A DNA stretch of 64,000 bases, from positions 124,001 through 188,000 of the forward strand of contig NZ_JBMOVV010000003.1 in assembly GCF_049472135.1 (NCBI RefSeq). Reading direction: 5' to 3'. Source of the DNA: Arcobacter_B sp049472135. Its GTDB lineage: Bacteria; Campylobacterota; Campylobacteria; Campylobacterales; Arcobacteraceae. Below, in pieces: positions 53,380 to 61,092 of this stretch. The notes under the pieces are model-generated. The model worked only from the letters and a program-made list of their open reading frames with translations, was not told where the DNA came from and searched no databases. A program made the position numbers and the translations under genes. Every line of letters starts with the position of its first letter. Position 1 is the stretch's first letter.

Positions 53380-53808
53380 TTAAAAATTATTTGCGTGTTC
53401 TATCTTAGTACACTTATTTTGTACTACTTTCATACCTGCTTCTTTTGCTTTTTGTGCAGCTTCATTGTTTACTAAACCTAATTGAGTCCATACTGTATCA
53501 ATATCTCCTCTTTTTATAGCAGCGTCAACAACAGCAGCAATAGCATCAGGCTTTCTAAAAATATCAACCATATCAATCTTAAAAGGTATTTCTTCTAGAC
53601 TTCTATATACTTTTTCACCTAAAATCTCATCTTCTTTAGGATAAATAGGAACTATTTTAAATCCTGCATTTTGTAAATATTTTGCAACTCTATTTGAAGC
53701 TTTCTCTTCATTTGGTGATAGTCCTGCAATTGCTATTGTTTTTGTATTATTAAATATTTCTATAATCTCTTCATTATTAGAATTTACACTTGGAAATTCA
53801 CACTCCAT
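53380..53808 (-). CDS. CoA-binding domain protein (YccU type)
   Basis: A 142-residue soluble protein with a Rossmann-type CoA-binding domain: IAIAGLSPNEEKASNRVAKY near residue 22, VPIYPKEDEILG and VDIFRKPDAI. The C-terminal VWTQLGLVNNEA-KAKEAG and NKCTKIE complete the family pattern. Its role is unknown; it may bind CoA or NAD. It converges with the kinase gene. AAAGGATATAA precedes the ATG. Confidence 0.88.
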   Translation of the reverse strand: MECEFPSVNSNNEEIIEIFNNTKTIAIAGLSPNEEKASNRVAKYLQNAGFKIVPIYPKEDEILGEKVYRSLEEIPFKIDMVDIFRKPDAIAAVVDAAIKRGDIDTVWTQLGLVNNEAAQKAKEAGMKVVQNKCTKIEHANNF

Positions 53809-54122
53809 TTTATATCCTTTGAATTTAATTTATCATAATGGATTATTATATCATATAAAACTTATTACATAAAATAAATAAATTTTGAAATATTATTTAT
53901 GAATACATAAATTTATTAAATAAACTATAAAAACTACTACCTAGCTTATATTAAGGATATTTTTTATCCTATTTAATTTTTAAGTCAAACTTTTAAAAAT
54001 AATTATTGATTTTAAAAAAGTAGTTAAATAAGAAATACTTATATTATTTTTATATATCTTTAATATTAATTGCCTTATGATTTCATTTATATAAGTTTAG
54101 ATTATAAAAGGAAATTTACTAT
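53809..54122. other. 314-bp AT-rich gap before the cyd genes
   Basis: No ORF of note. It is extremely AT-rich. A small inverted repeat, AGGATA (53954-53959) and TATCCT (53965-53970), with a T5 loop lies in its middle. No FNR-type TTGAT-N4-ATCAA box was found. It probably holds the divergent promoters of the CoA-binding and cyd genes, but I cannot place a -10 with confidence. Confidence 0.5.
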
Positions 54123-54332
54123 ATGTTATTAAAAAACTTTATAAATATGTATATTGAAGGCTTTAAGAACCTAAAAATTGGGAAAACACTTTGGAAGTTA
54201 ATATTCATAAAACTTTTAATCATATTAGTTTTTCTAAAGTACTTTATTTATGATGAAAACTTTAAAAATACATACAAAACTCAAGAAACAAAAATAGATT
54301 TTATATATAAAAATATTACAAAGGATAAATAA
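54123..54332 (+). CDS. DUF4492 small protein preceding cydA
   Basis: A 69-residue protein with one strong hydrophobic helix (about 27-43, LIFIKLLIILVFLKYFI) and a charged tail. DUF4492 proteins are found directly upstream of cydAB in Campylobacterota, so it is probably an accessory of cytochrome bd assembly. The stop overlaps the cydA ATG by one base (TAATG). AAGGAAATT precedes its ATG. Confidence 0.85.
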   Translation: MLLKNFINMYIEGFKNLKIGKTLWKLIFIKLLIILVFLKYFIYDENFKNTYKTQETKIDFIYKNITKDK

Positions 54333-55858
54333 TGGAAGAGCATTTAGTAGACTGGTCTAGAGCTCAATTTGCCTTAACTGCAATATATCATTGGTTATTT
54401 GTACCACTTACACTAGGGCTTGGTTTTATTATTGCAATTATGGAGACTATTTATGTAAAAACAAATAGTGAATTTTGGAAAAAAACTACAAAGTTTTGGA
54501 TGACACTTTTTGCCATAAACTTTGCTATTGGTGTTGCTACTGGAATTATAATGGAGTTTGAATTTGGTACAAACTGGGCAAATTACTCTTGGTTTGTAGG
54601 AGATATATTTGGAGCACCTTTAGCAGTTGAAGGAATTTTAGCTTTTTTTATGGAATCAACTTTTTTTGCTGTTATGTTTTTTGGTTGGGACAAGGTATCA
54701 AAAGGTTTTCATTTACTATCAACTTGGTTAGTTGCAATTGGCTCAAATCTTAGTGCTTTATGGATTTTAGTTGCAAATGGCTGGATGCAATACCCAGTAG
54801 GTATGACTTTTAATCCAGATACTGTAAGAAATGAGATGAATAACTTTTGGGAAGTTTTATTCTCTCCTATTGCCATATCAAAGTTTTTGCATACAATTTC
54901 TAGTGGTTATATAGTTGCTTCACTATTTGTAGTTGGTATTTCTGCTTGGTATTTACTAAAAAGAAGAGAAATAGAGTTTGCTAAAAAATCTATGATTATA
55001 GGAGCTACTTTTGGTTTAATCTCTTCTATTTTTATTATAGTAAATGGAGATGAGTCAGCTCACCAAGTAGCACTTAAACAACCTGTAAAATTAGCAGCGA
55101 TGGAAGGTCTTTATGAAGGAAAAGAAGATGCTGGAATAGTTGCTATTGGTATTTTAAATCCTAAAAAGAGTTTAACAAATGAGGAAGAAACTTTTCTCTT
55201 TGAACTTGAAGCACCTTATGCCTTATCTCTTCTTGGATACCATGATATTCATGCTTTTGTTCCTGGACTAAAAGATCTAGTTTATGGAAATGAGAAATAT
55301 AATATTATCCCTACATCCCAAAAAATAGCACAAGGTAAAATAGCAATACAAGCGCTAAAAGATTATAAAGAAGCTAAAAGAAAAAATGACCTAATTGCTA
55401 TGGCAAAACATGAAAAAATACTTAGTGAAAATATGAAATACTTTGGTTACGGACATCTTAATAAACCTGAAGATATTGTTCCTCCAGTTGATATTACCTT
55501 TTATGCTTTCCATATTATGGTAGCTCTTGGTTCTTGGTTTTTAGTTTTATTTGCTTTGCTTTTATTTTTTGTTCTTAAAAAAGATATTATGCAGTACAAA
55601 TGGCTACTTATAAGTACTGTTGCTTCTATACCTTTAGGATATATAGCAAGTGAGGCAGGATGGATTGTAGCTGAAGTTGGACGTCAACCTTGGGCTATTC
55701 AAGACTTAATGCCCGTTGGTATTGCAGCAACTGATATTTCATCTACAAATGTAAAAATTACATTTTATATGTTTGCATTTTTATTTACAGCCCTTTTAAT
55801 AGCAGAAATAAAAATCATGCTAAAACAGATTTCAATTGGTCCAAATGGAGGTCACTAA
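54332..55858 (+). CDS. cydA: Cytochrome bd oxidase subunit I
   Basis: The heme-bearing subunit of a quinol oxidase in the inner membrane. The 508 residues begin with WSRAQFALTAIYHWLFVPLTLG, where His20 is the expected ligand of heme b595. The quinol-binding part includes the GWIVAEVGRQPW motif near 445. Nine or so membrane helices are predicted. It follows DUF4492 and precedes cydB by 1 bp, so the operon is DUF4492-cydA-cydB-cydX plus one more small gene. The enzyme gives high-affinity oxygen respiration, suited to microaerophily. Confidence 0.95.
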   Translation: MEEHLVDWSRAQFALTAIYHWLFVPLTLGLGFIIAIMETIYVKTNSEFWKKTTKFWMTLFAINFAIGVATGIIMEFEFGTNWANYSWFVGDIFGAPLAVEGILAFFMESTFFAVMFFGWDKVSKGFHLLSTWLVAIGSNLSALWILVANGWMQYPVGMTFNPDTVRNEMNNFWEVLFSPIAISKFLHTISSGYIVASLFVVGISAWYLLKRREIEFAKKSMIIGATFGLISSIFIIVNGDESAHQVALKQPVKLAAMEGLYEGKEDAGIVAIGILNPKKSLTNEEETFLFELEAPYALSLLGYHDIHAFVPGLKDLVYGNEKYNIIPTSQKIAQGKIAIQALKDYKEAKRKNDLIAMAKHEKILSENMKYFGYGHLNKPEDIVPPVDITFYAFHIMVALGSWFLVLFALLLFFVLKKDIMQYKWLLISTVASIPLGYIASEAGWIVAEVGRQPWAIQDLMPVGIAATDISSTNVKITFYMFAFLFTALLIAEIKIMLKQISIGPNGGH

Positions 55859-55859
55859 A

Positions 55860-56993
55860 ATGTTTGAAGAACTTACACTATTACAACTACAACAATACTG
55901 GTGGATTATAATCTCACTACTTGGTGGAATTTTTGGATTTATTATGTTTGTTCAAGGTGGACAAACTCTTCTTGGAACTATATCAAAGGGTGATGAAACT
56001 CTAAAAACTATGCTTGTAAATTCACTTGGTAGAAAATGGGAACTTGGATTTACAACACTTGTTTTATTTGGTGGGGCTTTATTTGCAGCTTTTCCTTTGT
56101 TTTACTCTACTAGTTTTGGTGGGGCTTATTGGGTTTGGATGTCTATACTATTTTGTTTTATTATTCAAGCTGTTTCTTATGAGTATAGAAAAAAGCCTCA
56201 AAACTTTTTAGGACAAAAAGTATATGAAAGCTTTTTATTTATAAATGGAAGTTTAGGTGTTATCTTACTTGGAGTTGCAATTGCCACATTTTTTTCAGGT
56301 TCAGCTTTTAGTGTAGATGAAAACAACTTTTCCCACTGGCATACAAGTCTAAGAGGCTTAGAAGCTTTAGCAAATCCTTTTAATCTAAGTCTTGGTTTTG
56401 CCCTATTCTTTTTAGTTAGAATTTCAGGGGCTTTATATTTTATCAATAATATAGACCATGACATTATTAGACAAAGAGCTATTAAAAGTATAAAAATTAA
56501 TATGCCAATTTTTTTAGTTTTCTTTTCTATATTTCTTTTTTTACTATTTACAAAAGAGGGTTTTGCTTATAATTCTGAAGGCTTAGTATATCTTGTAAAA
56601 TACAAATATTTAGAAAACTTTTTAGAAATGCCTATAGTTTTAAGTATGTTCATTTTAGGAATTATTATGGTTGTAATAGCTGTTGTTGCAACTATTCATT
56701 TTAATATGACTTGTTGTATAAAAACAGGAGGATTAGGAATAGTTTTAACAGTCATGGCTCTATTTTTAAATGTAGGTTTCAACAACACCGCATACTATCC
56801 CTCTATTTATGACTTGCAAAGTTCCCTTACTATACAAAATAGTTCAGGTAGCCACTATACTTTAACAACAATGTCATATGTATCTTTAATGGTTCCTTTT
56901 GTTATAGCTTATATTGCATATGTTTGGTACCAAATGGATAAAGTAAAAATCACAAAAGAGGAAATAGAAGATCCTCATGCACATAATTATTAG
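55860..56993 (+). CDS. cydB: Cytochrome bd oxidase subunit II
   Basis: A 377-residue membrane protein that pairs with CydA. It starts MFEELTLLQLQQYWWII and has FVQGGQTLLGTISKGDE and RKWELGFTTL, as in CydB. The frame is open from 55836, inside cydA, but the ATG at 55860 is right because GGAGG sits 7 bases before it. The DNA overlap with cydA is therefore none. cydX follows after 8 bp. Confidence 0.95.
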   Translation: MFEELTLLQLQQYWWIIISLLGGIFGFIMFVQGGQTLLGTISKGDETLKTMLVNSLGRKWELGFTTLVLFGGALFAAFPLFYSTSFGGAYWVWMSILFCFIIQAVSYEYRKKPQNFLGQKVYESFLFINGSLGVILLGVAIATFFSGSAFSVDENNFSHWHTSLRGLEALANPFNLSLGFALFFLVRISGALYFINNIDHDIIRQRAIKSIKINMPIFLVFFSIFLFLLFTKEGFAYNSEGLVYLVKYKYLENFLEMPIVLSMFILGIIMVVIAVVATIHFNMTCCIKTGGLGIVLTVMALFLNVGFNNTAYYPSIYDLQSSLTIQNSSGSHYTLTTMSYVSLMVPFVIAYIAYVWYQMDKVKITKEEIEDPHAHNY

Positions 56994-57001
56994 GAGTTAA
57001 A

Positions 57002-57097
57002 ATGGATTATTTAAGTTCAATTATTTGGCTTTGTTCTTGGCCTATAATTATTTATATTGCTTATAAGTTGTCATTGAGAAATATCAAGGAAAAATAA
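57002..57097 (+). CDS. cydX: CydX-like small subunit of cytochrome bd oxidase, 31 residues
   Basis: A 31-codon gene directly after cydB. The peptide starts MDYLSSIIWLCSWPIIIY and ends with basic residues, one membrane helix in all. Size, place and a tryptophan-rich helix fit CydX/CbdX, the small stabilising subunit of cytochrome bd. GGAG lies 7 bases before the ATG. The next small gene begins immediately after its stop (TAAATG). Confidence 0.85.
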   Translation: MDYLSSIIWLCSWPIIIYIAYKLSLRNIKEK

Positions 57098-57232
57098 ATG
57101 ATTACAGCTATGAAAAAAGGGTTTGTATATTTCTTCTTTATAATTCTAATAATAAATATATTTCAAAGTTTAAATAAAAAAGATTTAAATGATGATATAA
57201 AAAAAGAAAATAGTTATATAAGTAAAGACTAG
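57098..57232 (+). CDS. Small membrane protein of the cyd operon, 44 residues
   Basis: A 44-codon gene starting at the base after the cydX stop. It has a basic start (MITAMKKGF), one hydrophobic helix (VYFFFIILIINIF) and a lysine- and aspartate-rich tail. AAGGA lies inside cydX, 7 bases before the ATG. The position suggests a further bd accessory, perhaps like CydH or CydY; I do not recognise the sequence. The stop overlaps the DHH gene on the other strand. Confidence 0.65.
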   Translation: MITAMKKGFVYFFFIILIINIFQSLNKKDLNDDIKKENSYISKD

Positions 57233-58275
57233 ATCTTATCTAGTCTTTGTTGAATAAAGTTCTTCACTTCTTCATAATGAATAGTCTCTTTAAAGTCTTC
57301 AAACTTTGCACCAGAGGCATTTACATGTCCTCCACCATTTGCAAGTTTTTGAGCCATTATTGAAACATCTACTTTTCCATCAGCTCTAAAAGAAGCATTT
57401 CCTTTTCTTCCAATATCAATAAAGAAATCATAATCAGGATTTGCTTTTAAAAATGCATTTGCAGGAATAGAGATTGAACCTAAACAGTAAGATAATAAAC
57501 CTTTATGACCTTGGTATGTTACTGTCAAATTCTCTTTTACATCAGCTAATGTTTTTACTAAATATTTTGCACTTAGATTATCTAAAGTGTCATCTTTTTT
57601 ATCAAGCATTAAAAACTCTTTTTTGAAAGAGTGTACTTGATTATCAAGTTTAATATTTCCATCTTTTTCATTTATAAAATCAATAGCTTTTTTTAATAAA
57701 AAGATTCTATAATCTCTATTTAAATCAGCAAAAAGAACATTATTTATCTCTCTTGCTTTTGTAACCATTGACATTAAAACTTTTCCAAATTCAAAGTTTT
57801 TGTATTCGTCTTCTAACCAAATATCAATTGCATTAATTGCATCTACTAAAGGTTTCATCCATGCACTTGTATCACATACAAAACCTTCATACTCTTCAAA
57901 CATATAATCATATACTATTTTTGTAGCACATCTAGTAGTATCTAAGTAGTACCAATGAAATTTATCAGCACTTTTTTGACCTGTAGCATGGTGATCTAAA
58001 AGTTGAAGTTTTATATTAAATCCATCTTTAATTAAGTTCGATACATCTTTATCTAAATCTTTTGATTCTTGAAAAGTAAGATTTAAATCACTAATTAAAA
58101 ATAGAATCTCTTCATCTTTATACTCTTGTATTTGTTCTAAAACTTTTTTTATACAAAGTTTTACTTCTAAACCATAATTTGCATTATAAAAAAAGCCTTC
58201 TTTGAAGTACTCTTTTGTAATTAAGTGACAACCATAACCATCTAGGTCATTATGAGAAATATGAAATAGTTTCAT
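57229..58275 (-). CDS. DHH-family phosphoesterase (NrnB-like)
   Basis: A 348-residue phosphoesterase. The metal motifs are HNDLDGYGC (Asp10, Asp12), ISDLN near 62, and LLDHHATGQ (Asp94-His95-His96). The C-terminal DHHA1 part has ANGGGHVNASGAKFEDF. It likely cleaves short oligonucleotides or cyclic dinucleotide products. The upstream Rrf2 gene overlaps it by 4 bp, so the two are co-transcribed. Confidence 0.9.
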   Translation of the reverse strand: MKLFHISHNDLDGYGCHLITKEYFKEGFFYNANYGLEVKLCIKKVLEQIQEYKDEEILFLISDLNLTFQESKDLDKDVSNLIKDGFNIKLQLLDHHATGQKSADKFHWYYLDTTRCATKIVYDYMFEEYEGFVCDTSAWMKPLVDAINAIDIWLEDEYKNFEFGKVLMSMVTKAREINNVLFADLNRDYRIFLLKKAIDFINEKDGNIKLDNQVHSFKKEFLMLDKKDDTLDNLSAKYLVKTLADVKENLTVTYQGHKGLLSYCLGSISIPANAFLKANPDYDFFIDIGRKGNASFRADGKVDVSIMAQKLANGGGHVNASGAKFEDFKETIHYEEVKNFIQQRLDKI

Positions 58276-58673
58276 GAAGCAATATCTTTTAAAGTTAATT
58301 CTTCTAAAAAGCCATTGATTTTAGATTGTAGATTGTTTAAAAGTGGCCAAATAGTACATAGCATACCCTTTTGACTAGGGCAACTATCAATTGATGGTGC
58401 ACACTCAAAAACTGATGGTATTTTTTCTTCTGCTGCTGTAGTAATCTCTAATATTGTAATTTCATCCCACGATTTATTTAGTGCAAACCCACCGTTTACA
58501 CCTCTATGAGATATAACTATCTCATGTTTCGCTAGATTTTGCATAATTTTTGCTAAAAATGATTTTGAAATGTCTAGTTCTTTTGATAATACATCTACGT
58601 TCTTTGGATTCTCGCTTTTTGCTATAGAAATCAATGAAAGTAATGCATATTCACTCTTTTTTGTTAATAACAT
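58272..58673 (-). CDS. Rrf2-family regulator with cysteine triad
   Basis: A 133-residue winged-helix regulator beginning MLLTKKSEYALLSLISIA. Three cysteines, Cys91, Cys98 and Cys106, in ECAPSIDSCPSQKGMLC are spaced as in IscR/NsrR/RirA-type proteins that hold an iron-sulfur cluster. It likely senses iron, nitric oxide or redox state. It leads the DHH gene with a 4-bp overlap. No iron-sulfur assembly genes are in the window. Confidence 0.9.
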   Translation of the reverse strand: MLLTKKSEYALLSLISIAKSENPKNVDVLSKELDISKSFLAKIMQNLAKHEIVISHRGVNGGFALNKSWDEITILEITTAAEEKIPSVFECAPSIDSCPSQKGMLCTIWPLLNNLQSKINGFLEELTLKDIAS

Positions 58674-58782
58674 TTTTATCCCGATATTTTTTATTATTTG
58701 TATTTTACAAGAAGTATGGTTAAGATAAGTTATTATGAAGTGTTAAAAATGATAATTAGTATTTGTTTTGTTTAATAAAGGC

Positions 58783-58822
58783 AAAAAAAAAGGTTTACAA
58801 GAAAACTTGTAAACCTTTTTTT
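58783..58822 (-). terminator. Rho-independent terminator after rpsO
   Basis: AAGGTTTACAAG (58790-58801) and CTTGTAAACCTT (58806-58817) form a 12-bp stem with an AAAA loop, bordered by A8 and T7 runs. On the minus strand it follows the rpsO stop by about 20 bases and ends in a T-run. Confidence 0.9.
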
Positions 58823-58841
58823 AATTTATCAAATAGACTAA

Positions 58842-59114
58842 TTACTTAGCTCTAATTCCTAATTCTGCTACTAATTCAGTAAATTCAGTGTAAGATTTAG
58901 CTTTTAAGTATTTTAATAATCTTTTTCTTTTTCCAACCATTTTTAAAAGACCTAATCTTGAAGAGTGATCTTTTTTGTTAATTTTTAAGTGCTCAGTTAA
59001 TACTTTAATTTGCTCTGTTAAAATTGCAATTTGTACTTGCGCTGAACCTGTATCTCCGTCTTTTTTTGCATGTTTTGCTATAATACTTGCTTTTACGTCC
59101 TGATCTAAAGCCAT
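58842..59114 (-). CDS. rpsO: 30S ribosomal protein S15
   Basis: S15 binds 16S rRNA early in small-subunit assembly. The 90-residue protein has the family core GDTGSAQVQIAILTEQI, then HLKINKKDHSSRLGLLKMVGKR and the RLLKYL helix. Two ATGs stand in tandem. The second (59114) is preferred, since AGGAGG is only two bases from the first and five from the second. It is a single-gene transcript with its own terminator. Confidence 0.97.
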   Translation of the reverse strand: MALDQDVKASIIAKHAKKDGDTGSAQVQIAILTEQIKVLTEHLKINKKDHSSRLGLLKMVGKRKRLLKYLKAKSYTEFTELVAELGIRAK

Positions 59115-59206
59115 CATGACCTCCTAATAGGTATATTTATTTTCTCACTTACAATAAGTGGTCGCGAATTATACTTAAGTTAAATTAAAGTTGGTTTAAT
59201 TTCTAC

Positions 59207-59734
59207 TTATTTTCCCATTTCTTTTAAATATTTTTCATATTTAATATCTTCAAGTTTAACAGCTTTTGTTTCAACTTCATTTCTCATTTGTTTTTTATAT
59301 GCAGAGATTTTATTTCTTACTTCTTTTGATTTTACACCAATTGTTTGAGCTGCTAATATTCCTGCATTTTTAGAATTGTTAATTGCAACAGTTGAAACTG
59401 GAACTCCACCTGGCATTTGAACAATTGATAATAATGAATCTAAACCACTTAATGAAGAAGTCTTAACAGGAACTCCAATTACTGGTAAAGCTGTTAAAGA
59501 AGCAACCATACCTGGTAAATGTGCTGCACCCCCAGCACCTGCAATAATAACTCTTAAACCTCTTTTTTCAGCTTTTTTTGAATACTCAAAAAGTTTTTCA
59601 GGTGTTCTGTGTGCTGAAACAATTGTTAACTCATACTCAATTCCAAAAAACTCTAACATTTTTGCTGCATCTTGCATTACAGGTAAATCAGAGTCACTTC
59701 CCATAATAATTCCAACTAATGGCTTCTTACTCAT
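59207..59734 (-). CDS. purE: N5-carboxyaminoimidazole ribonucleotide mutase
   Basis: PurE moves the carboxylate in purine synthesis after PurK. The 175-residue protein has GIIMGSDSDLPVM, IVSAHRTPEKLFEY and IAGAGGAAHLPGMVAS, the class I set. It overlaps purK by 4 bp and is co-translated. The C-terminal extension after KEVRNKISAYK is lysine-rich. Confidence 0.97.
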   Translation of the reverse strand: MSKKPLVGIIMGSDSDLPVMQDAAKMLEFFGIEYELTIVSAHRTPEKLFEYSKKAEKRGLRVIIAGAGGAAHLPGMVASLTALPVIGVPVKTSSLSGLDSLLSIVQMPGGVPVSTVAINNSKNAGILAAQTIGVKSKEVRNKISAYKKQMRNEVETKAVKLEDIKYEKYLKEMGK

Positions 59735-60882
59735 ACTTTTTTGCTCCCTTTAATTTTTAAAATTTCTTTAGCTTTTTCTACTTTTTCTAATGCACCATCT
59801 ACACAATCATCTAAAACAGTTATGTGTCCCATTTTTCTAAATGGTTTAGTCTCTTTTTTAGAGTAGAAGTGGAAAGATAATCCATCAATTTCTAATGCAT
59901 CATGAATACCTTCAATTACTGGCTCACCAACATATCCTTCTTCTCCAAGTAAATTTACCATAGCAGCTGGTGAAATTAATTTTGTTGAACCTAAAGGAAG
60001 ATTTGTTACAGCTCTAATAATTTGCTCAAATTGTGAAGTTGCACATGCTTCTACTGTGTAGTGTCCTGAGTTATGAGGTCTTGGAGCGATTTCATTTACT
60101 AAAAGTTCATCATTATTAGTTAAAAATAATTCAACCCCAAATATACCAACACCATCTAAAGCTTTGATAGAATCAATAGACATTTGTCTTGCTGCTTCTT
60201 CAATTTTAGAATCAATCTTTGCAGGAGCAATTACGATATCACAGATATTAACTCTATCATCAAATAGCATTTCAACTACTGGATAACAAGCTATTTCACC
60301 TTCAATATTTCTTGAAACCATAACAGCTAACTCTTTTTTGATATCAACTAACTCTTCAATAAAAGTCTCACCTGGTAATGCATTTGCTAAATCTTCTTTA
60401 TCTTTTAATAAAGTGACACCTTTACCATCATATCCACCTTTTCTTGCTTTTTGAATAATTGGTAATCCAAAGCTCTCTAAATCAGCTGGTGTCTCAACAT
60501 TTTTATATTTTGGAACAGGAATTCCTCTTTTATCTAAAAACTCTTTTTGTTTGAATTTATCTTGAATTAATTCAATTAAGTAAGGAGATGGATGGATATT
60601 GTTATCCTCATCATAAAGTTTTTTAAGAACTGTAGTATCAACGTGTTCTAACTCAAATGTAGTTACATCACACTCTTTTACAATTTGCTCTAATTTCTCT
60701 TTATCAAAAAAACCACCTACTATTTGCTTATCAGAAACTTGTGCAGCTGGACAATCTAATGTTGGATCAAGAATTGTTACATGAAACCCCATCTTTTTTG
60801 CTTTAACTGCCATGATTTTACCAAGTTGTCCACCACCAATAATTCCTAATTTCAAATTAGAATAGTTAAAATCTTTAGTCAT
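59731..60882 (-). CDS. purK: N5-carboxyaminoimidazole ribonucleotide synthase
   Basis: PurK uses ATP and bicarbonate to carboxylate aminoimidazole ribonucleotide. The 383-residue ATP-grasp protein has LGIIGGGQLGKIMAVKA, RKGGYDGKGVTLL and EIAPRPHNSGHYT. It starts the purK-purE operon. The promoter region shared with the EAL gene includes an 18-bp palindrome. Some residues in the tail (KIKGSKKV) are basic. Confidence 0.97.
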   Translation of the reverse strand: MTKDFNYSNLKLGIIGGGQLGKIMAVKAKKMGFHVTILDPTLDCPAAQVSDKQIVGGFFDKEKLEQIVKECDVTTFELEHVDTTVLKKLYDEDNNIHPSPYLIELIQDKFKQKEFLDKRGIPVPKYKNVETPADLESFGLPIIQKARKGGYDGKGVTLLKDKEDLANALPGETFIEELVDIKKELAVMVSRNIEGEIACYPVVEMLFDDRVNICDIVIAPAKIDSKIEEAARQMSIDSIKALDGVGIFGVELFLTNNDELLVNEIAPRPHNSGHYTVEACATSQFEQIIRAVTNLPLGSTKLISPAAMVNLLGEEGYVGEPVIEGIHDALEIDGLSFHFYSKKETKPFRKMGHITVLDDCVDGALEKVEKAKEILKIKGSKKV

Positions 60883-60928
60883 TCACTTCCCTCTTTTGTA
60901 TCTATAAAACCCTATGTTGGCTCATACT

Positions 60929-60946
60929 ATATAATCGTGATTATAT
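60929..60946. promoter_or_regulatory. 18-bp palindrome between purK and the EAL gene
   Basis: ATATAATC-GT-GATTATAT is a perfect inverted repeat of 8-bp arms with a 2-bp centre, 47 bp before the purK ATG. It may be an operator for a dimeric regulator or a promoter element. AT-richness raises the chance of coincidence. Confidence 0.4.
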
Positions 60947-61092
60947 CTAAGTTTATCTATATTTCTTCTTTATAGGCTTATTTTAATGATGTTATTTTAT
61001 CTATATAATTAAGTTATATTTTAATAATTTTAATTTTTTATGATATAATATTGATTAATTTTTATACATTATTTTTAAAGGCTTTTTATTTT

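Noticed and set aside
53954..53970. Short inverted repeat in the gap before the cyd genes, considered as a terminator
   Set aside because: The 6-bp stem is far from any gene end and lies in extremely AT-rich DNA; too weak to call.
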